The notes under the pieces are model-generated. The model was not told the origin of the DNA, did not search any database, and saw only the letters and a list, made by a program, of their open reading frames with translations. The position numbers and the translations under genes are program-made. From positions 1 to 64,000 of the forward strand of contig DUEZ01000071.1 in NCBI GenBank assembly GCA_011174825.1: a DNA stretch of 64,000 bases, in the 5' to 3' direction. This document shows positions 47,600 through 57,277 of the stretch, piece after piece; positions within the stretch are counted from its first letter, which is position 1; each line of letters begins with the position of its first letter. Source of the stretch: Anaerolineae bacterium (GTDB lineage: Bacteria > Chloroflexota > Anaerolineae > Anaerolineales > E44-bin32).

Positions 47600-48673
47600 G
47601 TGCTCCCTTCATACAGAGCACCGTTCTTCGATCGGCTAGCCGAGGTATGCCAGGGTGGTTTGAGCGTTTTCGCCGGTGAAGCCCGATCAGAGGAGGCCAT
47701 CCACAGCATAGATCGTCTCGAAGTCGCCCACTATTCGATGGCGAGAAATCTCCACTTTTTGGGTGGACCCTTCTATATATGCCTGCAGCTCGGGTTGATG
47801 AAATGGCTGGATGATTGGGATCCCGAGATCTTAATCCTGGAGGCCAATCCGCGCTGTCTCTTCAATCGAGCAGCGATCAGGTGGATGAAACACCGTGGCC
47901 GACCTGTGATTGGTTGGGGGTTAGGAGCGCCAACAACTCGAGGTGCGATGGCCAGTCTACGTAGGCTGACGCGAGAGAATGCTTTACGCCGATTCGATCT
48001 GCTCATCGCTTACAGCTCCTTGGGCGCCGAGCAATATCAAGCCATAGGCATGCCAGAAAACCGTGTACTTGTGGCTCCAAACGCCGTCTCACCACCCCCA
48101 CCCCCACTCCAGGAACGTGCCCCCCTGGTAAACCGCCCCGCACGCTTGCTCTTCGTCGGTCGATTACAAGAGCGTAAGCGTGTCGATCTTCTCCTGCGCG
48201 CCTGCGCACAATTGGAAACTACCCCGGACTTGTGGGTCGTAGGTGATGGACCAGCTCGAGCGATGTTGGAACGGTTGGCAAGAGAGATTTATCCGAGGGC
48301 AAACTTTGCTGGTCCTCAACATGGCCACGCTCTCGATTGGTTTTTTGATAAGGCGGACCTCTTCGTATTACCTGGCACAGGTGGTCTAGCGGTTCAACAG
48401 GCAATGGCCCACGGTTTGCCCGTGATCGTTGCCGAGGGCGATGGAACACAAAACGATCTCGTGGCTGGAGATAACGGTTGGCTTATGGCGCCAAGCGATC
48501 TACATGCCCTGACAGAGACATTACGTGAGGCGCTGGCGGACCCCAAAAAGCTTCATGAAATGGGTGTCAAGTCACATCGCCTGGTATCTGAACGCTATAA
48601 TATCAATACCATGGTGCAGGTTTTTGTGAAAGCCATGAATGAGTGCAATAAAAAAACTGCTATCGAGAAGTAG
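47600..48673 (+). CDS. Glycosyltransferase (GT4-like); true start may lie upstream of the GTG
   Basis: LPSYRAPFFDRLAEVC, LLFVGRLQERKRVDLLLRAC, QQAMAHGLPVIVAEGDGTQNDLV. Confidence 0.85.
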   Translation: MLPSYRAPFFDRLAEVCQGGLSVFAGEARSEEAIHSIDRLEVAHYSMARNLHFLGGPFYICLQLGLMKWLDDWDPEILILEANPRCLFNRAAIRWMKHRGRPVIGWGLGAPTTRGAMASLRRLTRENALRRFDLLIAYSSLGAEQYQAIGMPENRVLVAPNAVSPPPPPLQERAPLVNRPARLLFVGRLQERKRVDLLLRACAQLETTPDLWVVGDGPARAMLERLAREIYPRANFAGPQHGHALDWFFDKADLFVLPGTGGLAVQQAMAHGLPVIVAEGDGTQNDLVAGDNGWLMAPSDLHALTETLREALADPKKLHEMGVKSHRLVSERYNINTMVQVFVKAMNECNKKTAIEK

Positions 48674-48758
48674 GGAGGGGTATATGTGGGTGTGCAGGCC
48701 GCGCCTGCACACCCACATATACCGGTCCTCTTCTCGCGGTTGATCTTTTTTCAGTGGA
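48650..48758. repeat. Long A/T-ended hairpin element, copy 2
   Basis: Contains a perfect 21-bp stem with CGC loop (48679-48723) and ends TCTCGCGGTTGATCTTTTTTCAGTGGA as in copy 1; overlaps the 3' end of the upstream CDS. Confidence 0.88.
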
Positions 48759-48789
48759 GTCATGAATACCATAACTGGAGAACGCTGAG

Positions 48790-50007
48790 ATGCGCTTATT
48801 ATTCGTTGCCGATGGGCGGAGTCCGATCGCATTAAATTGGATCTCTCACTTTATCGATGCTGGACACGAAGTACATCTGTACTCAACCTTCGACTGCCAG
48901 CCAGATCTGGAATTAGCTTCGTTGGAGATCGTGCCGGTGGCATTCAGTAGTTTGACAAAGTTCCCACGGAGATCCTCCGGTTGGGTCCCCGGAGGGGCAA
49001 AGGGTATCGATTTCCGTACCACAATGCGTCATTGGCTCGGTCCGTTGACGATTCCATGGGCTGCCGAGCGCGTCAGAAAGGGGCTGCTGAAGCTTGAACC
49101 CGATTTGATTCACGCCATGCGTATCCCCTTTGAAGGGATCGTAACCGCTGCAGCCTATCCCACAGCACCCCTGATCGTCTCGGTGTGGGGCAACGATTTC
49201 ACATTGCATGCTTCCTCTACACGTGCAATGGGGTTGCTCACCAGGCGCGCTCTAGGTCGCACGGATGCTTTGCACGTCGATTGCGAGCGGGATCTGAGGC
49301 TTGCCTATGAATGGGGCATGTCGCGCATGCGACCAACCTTGGTCGTCCCCGCTGCGGGCGGGGTGCGTCCTGAGATCTTCCACCCTGGCGAAACCGATAC
49401 AACCCAGCTGAGTGATCGTGTCGGGAATGTCCTGCGTGATTTACCAACGGATACACCGGTCGTGGTCAACCCACGTGGTTTCCGCGCTTATGTCCGCAAC
49501 GATACCTTCTTTCAGGCGATCCCATTAATCCTGAAGGATCACCCTGAAACGATCTTCCTCTGCCCAGCCATGGAGGGTGAATCGCAAGCCGGGGAGTGGG
49601 TTGATCAATTGGGGATCAGCGCTTCAGTCCGTCTTCTGCCCAGGCTTACACCCACTGAAATGGCAGCCGTATACCGTCGGGCGCAAGTGTCCGTCTCGGC
49701 GTCGGAGCACGATGGTACACCAAATACCTTGCTGGAAGCGATGGCATGCGGTTGCTTCCCTGTGGTCGGTGATTTGGAGTCGATTCGAGAGTGGATCGAG
49801 GACGATCTTAATGGCTTGTTGATCGATCCCGGGAAGCCTGCCGAGCTCGCAGATGCTGTCATTAAGGCTCTATCTGACAAGGCTTTGCATTCCAAGGTTG
49901 TCGAACACAATTTTCACCTGATCGTCGAAAGAAGGGTGACCTACGTTGAGGTAATGGCTAGAGTGGAGGCGTTTTACAGACGAATACGAGGAAGGATCGT
50001 AGCGTGA
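48790..50007 (+). CDS. Glycosyltransferase family 4 protein
   Basis: LNWISHFIDAGHEVHLYS..., LIVSVWGNDF, VSASEHDGTPNTLLEAMACGCFPVVGD. Confidence 0.9.
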   Translation: MRLLFVADGRSPIALNWISHFIDAGHEVHLYSTFDCQPDLELASLEIVPVAFSSLTKFPRRSSGWVPGGAKGIDFRTTMRHWLGPLTIPWAAERVRKGLLKLEPDLIHAMRIPFEGIVTAAAYPTAPLIVSVWGNDFTLHASSTRAMGLLTRRALGRTDALHVDCERDLRLAYEWGMSRMRPTLVVPAAGGVRPEIFHPGETDTTQLSDRVGNVLRDLPTDTPVVVNPRGFRAYVRNDTFFQAIPLILKDHPETIFLCPAMEGESQAGEWVDQLGISASVRLLPRLTPTEMAAVYRRAQVSVSASEHDGTPNTLLEAMACGCFPVVGDLESIREWIEDDLNGLLIDPGKPAELADAVIKALSDKALHSKVVEHNFHLIVERRVTYVEVMARVEAFYRRIRGRIVA

Positions 50008-50077
50008 AGTGTTCGCTTCTTTCGAAGCGTTCGGTATGCTCCACGTACAGGTTCATCCCCATGCAAAAACCCAATAT

Positions 50078-50174
50078 GTAGGGGCAATTCACCGTTCGTG
50101 CCGCGAGACGCCGAGAAAAACACTCGGCACTTTCAGCCGGCAGGGCAGTGCGAGACGGCATGAATTGCCCCTAC
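50078..50174. repeat. MITE-like repeat family, copy 3
   Basis: GTAGGGGCAATTCACCGTTCGTGCCGCGAGACG...CGAGACGGCATGAATTGCCCCTAC; inverted ends GTAGGGGCAATTCA. Confidence 0.9.
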
Positions 50175-50349
50175 GCTAGAGATGGGATACTCACCACCGA
50201 TAATTCCGCTCTATCAAGCAATCAGCGTTACGCTCAGGAGTTACAGCTATCCCAGGCTTCCATCCTAGTGCTATAATCCTCACAATGTTGATTCAACGGA
50301 ATGGAGAGCATCGCTGGCTCCCGTTCTCTTTCGCATGATCATCTAAGCC

Positions 50350-52512
50350 ATGAAACAGGTTATTCAGGACGTTCGTACAGGTGAGACCTCCGTGTTTGAG
50401 GTCCCTACCCCTAAGCCGAAACCGGGCACTGCGCTTGTGCGTACGGCCGCTTCCCTTGTCTCTGCAGGCACCGAGCGAGCGTTACTTGAGTTCGCCGGTA
50501 AGAGCTTATTAGGAAAAGCCCGTTCCCGACCCGACCTGGTTCGCCAAGTCTTCGAAAAGGTTCGCAAGGAAGGGATATTAACCACAATTGAAGCCGTTCA
50601 GCGCCGACTTGATCAACCGATGCCTCTGGGTTACTCATCCTCTGGGATGATTGTGGAGGTTGGTGAAGGGCTGATAGGCTTCCATGTGGGTGACAGGGTG
50701 GTTTGTGCCGGAGGGGGATACGCCGTGCACGCCGAATACGCCGTCGTCCCTCAGAATCTGCTCTCTCACCTGCCGGAATCGGTCGATTTTGAATCTGGAG
50801 CCTCCGCTACCCTCGGAGCGATCGCCTTACACGGCTTTCGCCTCGCCGAACCCCAAATTGGTGAGCGTGTTGCGGTGATCGGTCTGGGGCTGCTGGGATT
50901 GCTCACGGCTGGGATCGCTCGAGCAGCGGGTTGTGTTGTATTCGGTGTCGACCTCTCGACGGCTCGGGTAGCGTTCGCACGCAGCATGGGGGTCGAGGCC
51001 GTGTCACGTGAGGGCGCGGAGGAGGCCGCAGCTTCTTTCAGTAAAGGGGCGGGATTTGACACAGTACTCATCTGTGCAGACACTTCATCTGATGATCCGG
51101 TTGAATTTGGGGGGACGATCGCTCGCGATCGGGCACGCGTTATCGCCGTTGGGGCTGTCGGGATGACGATCCCCCGCAGGCTCTACTACGCTAAAGAACT
51201 GACTTTCCTCGTTTCTCGCTCCTACGGTCCGGGGCGGTATGACCCGCTATATGAAGAGGCGGGGCACGACTATCCCTCCGGCTATGTACGCTGGACAGAA
51301 GGGCGTAATCTGGCAGCCTACGTAAACCTGTTGGCGGAGGGCAAGCTCGACGTAGCACAGCTCATTACACACCGTTTCCCGATCGAACGAGCCACGGAAG
51401 CATACGATCTGATCACAGGAAAAACAGATGAGCCCTTCCTCGGCGTGCTCATAACCTACCCCGAAATCCCCCATGAACCGGCCACCCATCTTACCATCAA
51501 GGAGCGACCCATTGAACCGACCCCCACAATTCGGTTAGGAGTGTTCGGCGCGGGCAATTTCGCCACTTCAGTACTCTTTCCGATCCTACAGCGGATGCGT
51601 GGGATCGAAATGGTCGGTTTAGCGACGGCAACTGGGATGACAGGCGCCCATGCAGGTCGAAAGTACGGTTTCCGATACGCAACGACAGATGAAGAGGAGA
51701 TCCTGGGGGACAAGGGAGTTAACACCGTCACGATACTCACCCGCCATCATTTACATGCTCAGCAGGTGATCGATGCACTTCAGGTCGGCAAGCACGTTTT
51801 CTGTGAAAAGCCACTTTCGTTGACCCGTGAAGGTTTGATCGGGGTCGCTAAAGTAGTGGAGGTCAGCAACCGTTTGTTGACTGTCGGATTCAACCGTCGT
51901 TTCGCACCACTCGCGGTTCAACTTAAAGCCTTTCTCGAAGGTATGCATGAGCCCGTGTCGATGTATTACCGGGTCAATGCAGGTCTTCTACCCAAGGAAC
52001 ACTGGCTTCATGATCCTACGCAGGGAGGTGGACGGATCATAGGGGAAGCCTGTCATTTTATCGATTTTCTGACCTTCCTCCTTGGCGAACCACCAATCCG
52101 TGTACAGAGTAAAGGCTTGCCTGATGATGAACGATACCAGGAGGACAACGTCCTCCTAACCTTCGAATTTCCCGATGGTTCCGTTGGTTCGATCGCATAC
52201 CTTGCCGCAGGAGATCAAGCGTTTCCAAAGGAGAGGTTGGAGGTTATTGGTGGTGGTCGTGTGGCCGTATTGGATGATTTCCGCCGCCTCGAAACCTTCT
52301 CCCGCGGGCGACGTCGGATCCATCGATCTTGGTTGCGACAAGATAAGGGGCATCGCGCCATATGGCAGGCCTTCGCAAACTCAATTTTAACAGGAGGACC
52401 GCCGCCGATCCCCTACCATCAATTGTTCGCGGTTTCCATGGCGTCTTTCGCTGCCGTCGAATCCCTGCGTTCAGGCGAAGTTGTACCCCTCAAACCGCTC
52501 AGCCTAGAGTGA
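50350..52512 (+). CDS. Bi-domain oxidoreductase: zinc-type alcohol dehydrogenase plus Gfo/Idh/MocA family
   Basis: N-terminal MDR/ADH fold (GYSSSGMIVEVG, VAVIGLGLLGLLTAGIARAAG), C-terminal RLGVFGAGNFATSVLFPILQ, GKHVFCEKPLSLT. Confidence 0.92.
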   Translation: MKQVIQDVRTGETSVFEVPTPKPKPGTALVRTAASLVSAGTERALLEFAGKSLLGKARSRPDLVRQVFEKVRKEGILTTIEAVQRRLDQPMPLGYSSSGMIVEVGEGLIGFHVGDRVVCAGGGYAVHAEYAVVPQNLLSHLPESVDFESGASATLGAIALHGFRLAEPQIGERVAVIGLGLLGLLTAGIARAAGCVVFGVDLSTARVAFARSMGVEAVSREGAEEAAASFSKGAGFDTVLICADTSSDDPVEFGGTIARDRARVIAVGAVGMTIPRRLYYAKELTFLVSRSYGPGRYDPLYEEAGHDYPSGYVRWTEGRNLAAYVNLLAEGKLDVAQLITHRFPIERATEAYDLITGKTDEPFLGVLITYPEIPHEPATHLTIKERPIEPTPTIRLGVFGAGNFATSVLFPILQRMRGIEMVGLATATGMTGAHAGRKYGFRYATTDEEEILGDKGVNTVTILTRHHLHAQQVIDALQVGKHVFCEKPLSLTREGLIGVAKVVEVSNRLLTVGFNRRFAPLAVQLKAFLEGMHEPVSMYYRVNAGLLPKEHWLHDPTQGGGRIIGEACHFIDFLTFLLGEPPIRVQSKGLPDDERYQEDNVLLTFEFPDGSVGSIAYLAAGDQAFPKERLEVIGGGRVAVLDDFRRLETFSRGRRRIHRSWLRQDKGHRAIWQAFANSILTGGPPPIPYHQLFAVSMASFAAVESLRSGEVVPLKPLSLE

Positions 52513-54770
52513 TGGCTCCACTGCTCCGCGCTTTTCGTGAACTCGGCCTCGGTCCGTTAGCCCTCTATGGGGGTTATCAGACCTTGTTGCGTACGGGTTG
52601 GATAAAAGCTCGTACGCCTAGCTACGATTGGGCTAAGCGCCCGTTAAAGCGTTGGATCCTCCCCGATGTACCCGCAACACCGATGGCTTATGTCGAGTAT
52701 CGCATTAAACATGCACCTCCTTTCTTCTTGAAGCCGGATGTGTTCTTGAAGACCGAATTGGGCCAGATCCTCGCTGGCGACGAAGAAATTGCTCTGAAAG
52801 AAGTAAATGAGATCCTCTCGGGCTCTTTTCGCCTCTTTGGGGGTGCACCGATTAGACTGGGCTTTCCACCTGACTGGACCGCTTTTGCCCCGTTGACGGA
52901 CGAAGACGATACCTTTCATCTCGATCTGGACCGTCACTGGACAGCCTATAACATCGACGATTTCCCGGCGGACGTTAAACTGCTGTGGGAGATCGCCCGT
53001 TTCGGCTGGATTTACCCCTTGGCTCGGGCATATTGGTTAACGGAAGATGACCGTTATTATTGGGCCATCCTGACATTAATCGACTCCTGGCAAGAAGCGA
53101 ATAAACCCAACACCGGTCCGCATTGGATCTCCGGGCAGGAAATAGCTTTACGTGTGATGGGTTTGGTCTTCACCACCTATGCCTTCGCACACAAACTTAA
53201 TCAAAACCCCGAACAGGTTATTCGCTTGACGGAGATGATCGCCGCACACACCGATCGAATTCCCGTAACATTGACCTATGCACGTTCACAGAACAACAAC
53301 CATCTGCTTGTTGAAGCGGTTGCACTCTATACCGTCGGTCTCCTCTTTCCTGAATTTCGATCCTCGCCGCAATGGTATCGATTGGGCAAACACTGGCTTA
53401 TGGAAGCCCTCACTAGCCAGGTCCTTCCGGATGGCGGTTATGTGCAGCATTCGACCAATTACCAACGCCTGGCGATCCAGGCTGGCTTGTGGGCATCCCA
53501 GATAGCGGTGGCCAACGATGAGCCGCTTCCCCTCAGTGTGATCGACGCCCTACACCGGATGAGCATATGTTTAGGTTCGTTAATCGATCCGGAGAGTGGA
53601 AAGGCACCGAACTTCGGTCCCAATGACGGAGCCCACATCTTACCGCTCACTACATGCCCCTTCGATGATTTCCGTCCTGTAATCCAAGTGGCTAGACGAG
53701 CGTTCTCAGGTAAGCGCACCTACCCATCTGGACCATGGGATGAGGGGTGTGTCTGGTTTGGTATGAAGACTGAGAGAGGCGTAGTTGAACAGAAGCTAGG
53801 TGCGGCTACACCTGGCGTTGACGCTATAGCAAAATCTCCCCTCACCCCAACCCTTTCCCCAAAGGGGAGAGGGGATTCAAGCCTCGATCGAAAGGAACAT
53901 TTCCAACACGCTGGCCTCTACCTCATGGGTGGTCACCAGGCGTGGGGAATGCTACGATGTGCTCGTTTTTCCTCCCGACCGGGTCATTCCGATCAGTTGC
54001 ACTTCGATCTCTGGTGGGGGGGACAGAACATCGCCTGTGACCCTGGCACCTACCTTTACAACGGCGCAACGCCATGGGACAACGGCTTAACAGGAGCGCA
54101 CGTTCACAACACAGTCGTTGTCGACGATCAGGAGCCGATGACCAGGGCGGGCAGATTCCTGTGGCTTGATTGGTCGCGTGGAGAACTGTTAGGCCGTTGG
54201 CGGTCTCAGGAGAATGGATTAGAGGTTTTATGCGCCGAGCACGACGGTTATCGTCGCATGGGTGTGGTTCATCGCCGCACGGTTGTGCGCGCGGGTGAGG
54301 ATATCTGGGTTGTGATCGATGATATCTGTGGTACAGGCTCCTACACCGCTCGTGTAGGCTGGTTACTCCCTGACAGCGAGTGGCGATTAGAGGGGGACGA
54401 GTTGAACCTAACACCTTCACGAGTCCGGCTCACAATGCGTACACTGGGCGCAAAAGGACCGGTGGGCTTGTACCGCGCGGGCGAGCTGATCGGAGGGGAA
54501 CCGGTGAGCGGGGAGGGGACGCTCTGGGGATGGCGCTCGTTGACCTACGCGTCCAAAAAGCCGGCGCTGCGAATCGTTAGCGAAAGCATGGGGAATCTCC
54601 CGCTCAGGCTTGAAACATGGTGGGCTTTCAACGACGTGGATCCCCTCTTCCTTACCCTTGAACGGCGTGATCCCTGCTTGGGCTCGTCCGGGGTATCCAA
54701 GCTTGAATATAAGGGCGCGCGTTTGGACATTGACGATGCACATAATGTTGATTCATCAGGCCTTCGCTGA
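52512..54770 (+). CDS. Heparinase II/III-like (alginate lyase family) protein
   Basis: RSQNNNHLLVEAVALYTVGLLFPEF, GGYVQHSTNYQRL, DQLHFDLWWGGQNIACDPGTYLYNG...HNTVVVDDQEP. Confidence 0.88.
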   Translation: MAPLLRAFRELGLGPLALYGGYQTLLRTGWIKARTPSYDWAKRPLKRWILPDVPATPMAYVEYRIKHAPPFFLKPDVFLKTELGQILAGDEEIALKEVNEILSGSFRLFGGAPIRLGFPPDWTAFAPLTDEDDTFHLDLDRHWTAYNIDDFPADVKLLWEIARFGWIYPLARAYWLTEDDRYYWAILTLIDSWQEANKPNTGPHWISGQEIALRVMGLVFTTYAFAHKLNQNPEQVIRLTEMIAAHTDRIPVTLTYARSQNNNHLLVEAVALYTVGLLFPEFRSSPQWYRLGKHWLMEALTSQVLPDGGYVQHSTNYQRLAIQAGLWASQIAVANDEPLPLSVIDALHRMSICLGSLIDPESGKAPNFGPNDGAHILPLTTCPFDDFRPVIQVARRAFSGKRTYPSGPWDEGCVWFGMKTERGVVEQKLGAATPGVDAIAKSPLTPTLSPKGRGDSSLDRKEHFQHAGLYLMGGHQAWGMLRCARFSSRPGHSDQLHFDLWWGGQNIACDPGTYLYNGATPWDNGLTGAHVHNTVVVDDQEPMTRAGRFLWLDWSRGELLGRWRSQENGLEVLCAEHDGYRRMGVVHRRTVVRAGEDIWVVIDDICGTGSYTARVGWLLPDSEWRLEGDELNLTPSRVRLTMRTLGAKGPVGLYRAGELIGGEPVSGEGTLWGWRSLTYASKKPALRIVSESMGNLPLRLETWWAFNDVDPLFLTLERRDPCLGSSGVSKLEYKGARLDIDDAHNVDSSGLR
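53836..53875. repeat. REP-like repeat inside the heparinase CDS, in frame
   Basis: TCCCCTCACCCCAACCCTTTCCCCAAAGGGGAGAGGGGA translates to SPLTPTLSPKGRG within an uninterrupted ORF. Confidence 0.88.
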
Positions 54771-55989
54771 ACTTGGTGAGCCTGGTGGAACTCGCCATTA
54801 TGAATTCGCACGACAGCTTGTGGTCAAGGGCCATCAGGTGACGGTGTTAGCTGGTCAGGTGAGCTACCTGACCGGGGAACGTATTGAAAAAGGCTGGCTT
54901 AAAAAGAAGGTGGATGACGTAGGCGTAACGATATGGCGCTGTTATACTTACCCATCTTGGCACCGATCCTTCGTCCATCGTGTGCTGAGCTTCCTCAGCT
55001 TCACACTCTCCTCTTTCCTAAGCGGTCTTCAGGTAAAGAATGTCGACCTTGTATGGGGAACTTCACCACCGATTTTTCAAGTCCTCACGGCTTGGCTTCT
55101 GGCTCGACTTAAGGGAGCGCGGTTCTTATTTGAAGTGCGAGATTTATGGCCTTATTTTGCCGTTGCGGTGGGTGTCCTACAGAATCCCCTACTTATTCGC
55201 CTATCGGAGTGGCTTGAGCGCTTCCTTTACCGTCGGGCTGATCACGTCATCCTGAATTCCCCAGGATTTGTGGACCATGTGGAGAGACGTGGTGCGCGAT
55301 CGATCGATATCGTTCCGAACGGGGTTGACATAACCATGTTCAACCCACACGATAACGGGGAGGCCTTTCGTCGCTTACATGGCTTGGAAGATAAAATCCT
55401 GGTCGTTTATGCTGGGGCGCATGGGATGTCAAATGACTTGGGGGTGGTGCTTCAGGCGGCTGAACATCTGCAGGAGAACCGGAGGATCCTCTTCGTCTTC
55501 CTTGGCGATGGCAAGGAGAAGCCCAATTTGATGGCCACAGCAAAGGCGAAGAGCTTAAAGAATGTGCTTTTTTTACCTCCTGTTCCTAAGGTGGAAATAC
55601 CGGGCGCGTTAGCTGCAGCAGACCTCTGTCTTGCGATCTTAAGACCGATCAACGCCTATAAGACGACTTACCCTAACAAGGTCTTTGATTACATGGCGGC
55701 TGGAAGGGCGGTGGTGCTTGGGATCGATGGAGAGATCCGAGAGGTCCTGGAAAAGGCTGGCGCAGGCGTCGCAGTCACACCTGGAGACTCCAAAGCCTTA
55801 GCTGATGCCGTTCGTACCTTAGCTGATGAGCCTGAGCTAAGGCGACGCATGGGCTTGGCAGGACATGACTATGTGAGGCGGAACTTCGATCGACCATCTT
55901 TGGCAAGAAAATTGCTACTGGTAATGGAGAAGATGGTAGGAGGTGATCCTTCAAATGATCGTGAAAGCCGCCTCAGCGGGGGTGAATAG
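54736..55989 (+). CDS. Glycosyltransferase family 4 (WbuB-like)
   Basis: MLIHQAFAELGEPGGTRHYEFARQLVVKGHQVTVLAG, VFDYMAAGRAVVLGIDGEIREVLEKAGAGVAV. Confidence 0.92.
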   Translation: MHIMLIHQAFAELGEPGGTRHYEFARQLVVKGHQVTVLAGQVSYLTGERIEKGWLKKKVDDVGVTIWRCYTYPSWHRSFVHRVLSFLSFTLSSFLSGLQVKNVDLVWGTSPPIFQVLTAWLLARLKGARFLFEVRDLWPYFAVAVGVLQNPLLIRLSEWLERFLYRRADHVILNSPGFVDHVERRGARSIDIVPNGVDITMFNPHDNGEAFRRLHGLEDKILVVYAGAHGMSNDLGVVLQAAEHLQENRRILFVFLGDGKEKPNLMATAKAKSLKNVLFLPPVPKVEIPGALAAADLCLAILRPINAYKTTYPNKVFDYMAAGRAVVLGIDGEIREVLEKAGAGVAVTPGDSKALADAVRTLADEPELRRRMGLAGHDYVRRNFDRPSLARKLLLVMEKMVGGDPSNDRESRLSGGE

Positions 55990-55996
55990 CATAAGT

Positions 55997-56629
55997 ATGA
56001 GGTTCTTTCCCACGGGCGTTCCAATCCGCAAACGCCTCCTCGACCTCCTAATAACCATACCGGGCATCATCCTGATTAGCCCACTTCTGGGACTGGTGGC
56101 CTTATTGGTCTGGCTTCGTTTTGGCGCACCGGTGCTCTTTCGCCAGGTCCGCCCCGGCTATCGTGGAGAACCCTTTACCATTTATAAGTTTCGAACGATG
56201 ACCAACTCCTATGACAAGAAAGGTGAGTTGCTACCTGATTCAAAGCGCTTAACCCGCCTCGGACAGTTTTTGCGGTCCTTGAGCCTCGATGAGTTGCCCG
56301 AACTCATCAATGTGTTGCGTGGTGAAATGAGCCTGGTGGGTCCACGCCCGCTCTTGATGCAATACCTCGATCTCTACTCACAGGAACAGGCTCGACGTCA
56401 CGATGTGCTGCCAGGCATCACCGGGTGGGCTCAGGTCAATGGTCGTAACGTGCTTACCTGGGAGGACAAGTTCCGATTTGATGTGTGGTACGTCGATAAC
56501 TGGTCTTTTGGATTGGATATCAAAATCCTCCTTCGAACTCCCTTGAGAGTGCTCCAGCGCAAGGGCATCAGCCAGCCAGGACACGCTACAGCTGAGGAAT
56601 TTATGGGGAACGGCGAAGGTCGAGAGTAG
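55997..56629 (+). CDS. Bacterial sugar transferase (phosphoglycosyl transferase)
   Basis: KRLLDLLITIPGIILISPLLGLVALLV, APVLFRQVRPGYRGEPFTIYKFRTM, LDELPELINVLRGEMSLVGPRPLL. Confidence 0.95.
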   Translation: MRFFPTGVPIRKRLLDLLITIPGIILISPLLGLVALLVWLRFGAPVLFRQVRPGYRGEPFTIYKFRTMTNSYDKKGELLPDSKRLTRLGQFLRSLSLDELPELINVLRGEMSLVGPRPLLMQYLDLYSQEQARRHDVLPGITGWAQVNGRNVLTWEDKFRFDVWYVDNWSFGLDIKILLRTPLRVLQRKGISQPGHATAEEFMGNGEGRE

Positions 56630-56748
56630 GAAAAAAGTAGGTTTTTCTGCTAAAAATATGCCTAAATCAGACTTGCGCAATTCACAGAAGATGGTTAGTA
56701 TGATGGGTAAGACTTAGGCCTAAAAGGGCACTTCGGAGGAGGAATGCT

Positions 56749-56931
56749 ATGAAAGAAGAACTCGAATTCTTCGATGTCAAGACTCGCACGAAGTTCAAAG
56801 CTACGGAGTGGCGAATCGAGACGAAAGAAGCTAAGGGACGAACTCGCTATTTCGCAGTGACGAAAGCGCCGGGCGGTAAACATGAGGCTTGGCGCATCGT
56901 CGCGAAAGACTTCGCACTGAAGCATAAGTAG
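56749..56931 (+). CDS. Small (60 aa) basic protein of unknown function
   Basis: Strong RBS GGAGGAGG 7 nt upstream of ATG; free-standing gene followed by a stem-loop at 56964-56985. Confidence 0.65.
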   Translation: MKEELEFFDVKTRTKFKATEWRIETKEAKGRTRYFAVTKAPGGKHEAWRIVAKDFALKHK

Positions 56932-56963
56932 CGGCAGGGTTTCGATCGAGTTCGAGGTCGTGG

Positions 56964-56985
56964 GCCGCCCATTTATTTGGGCGGC
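56964..56985 (+). terminator. GC-rich stem-loop after the small ORF (no clear T tract)
   Basis: GCCGCCCA-tttatt-TGGGCGGC. Confidence 0.5.
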
Positions 56986-57277
56986 TCACATACGTTATAG
57001 CGTTGCAGACGGACTCTTCTTGCGTAATTACATATTGAGGGGCAGCTCTTCACTCTGACATTCTGCTCTAAGAACCAGCATAATGCCAGATTGAAGGAAA
57101 GCTCATCGCAATGACAGATTAAAGGGCGGCCGCACCGCCTACCGAACCGATAACTACCATTTTGCGATTTAAGCGTATTAACTGACAAGAGACAACCGTC
57201 CATTGCTTTCCCTCATCTCATAGACGGTCTGGTGGTATCATTTCACTGTCCCAAGACCGATCGAGCAAGTACCACGA

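Noticed and set aside
50350-52512. ADH-Gfo/Idh fusion as a novel architecture
   Set aside because: This bi-domain oxidoreductase next to a heparinase II/III gene is a recurring arrangement in bacterial polysaccharide loci.
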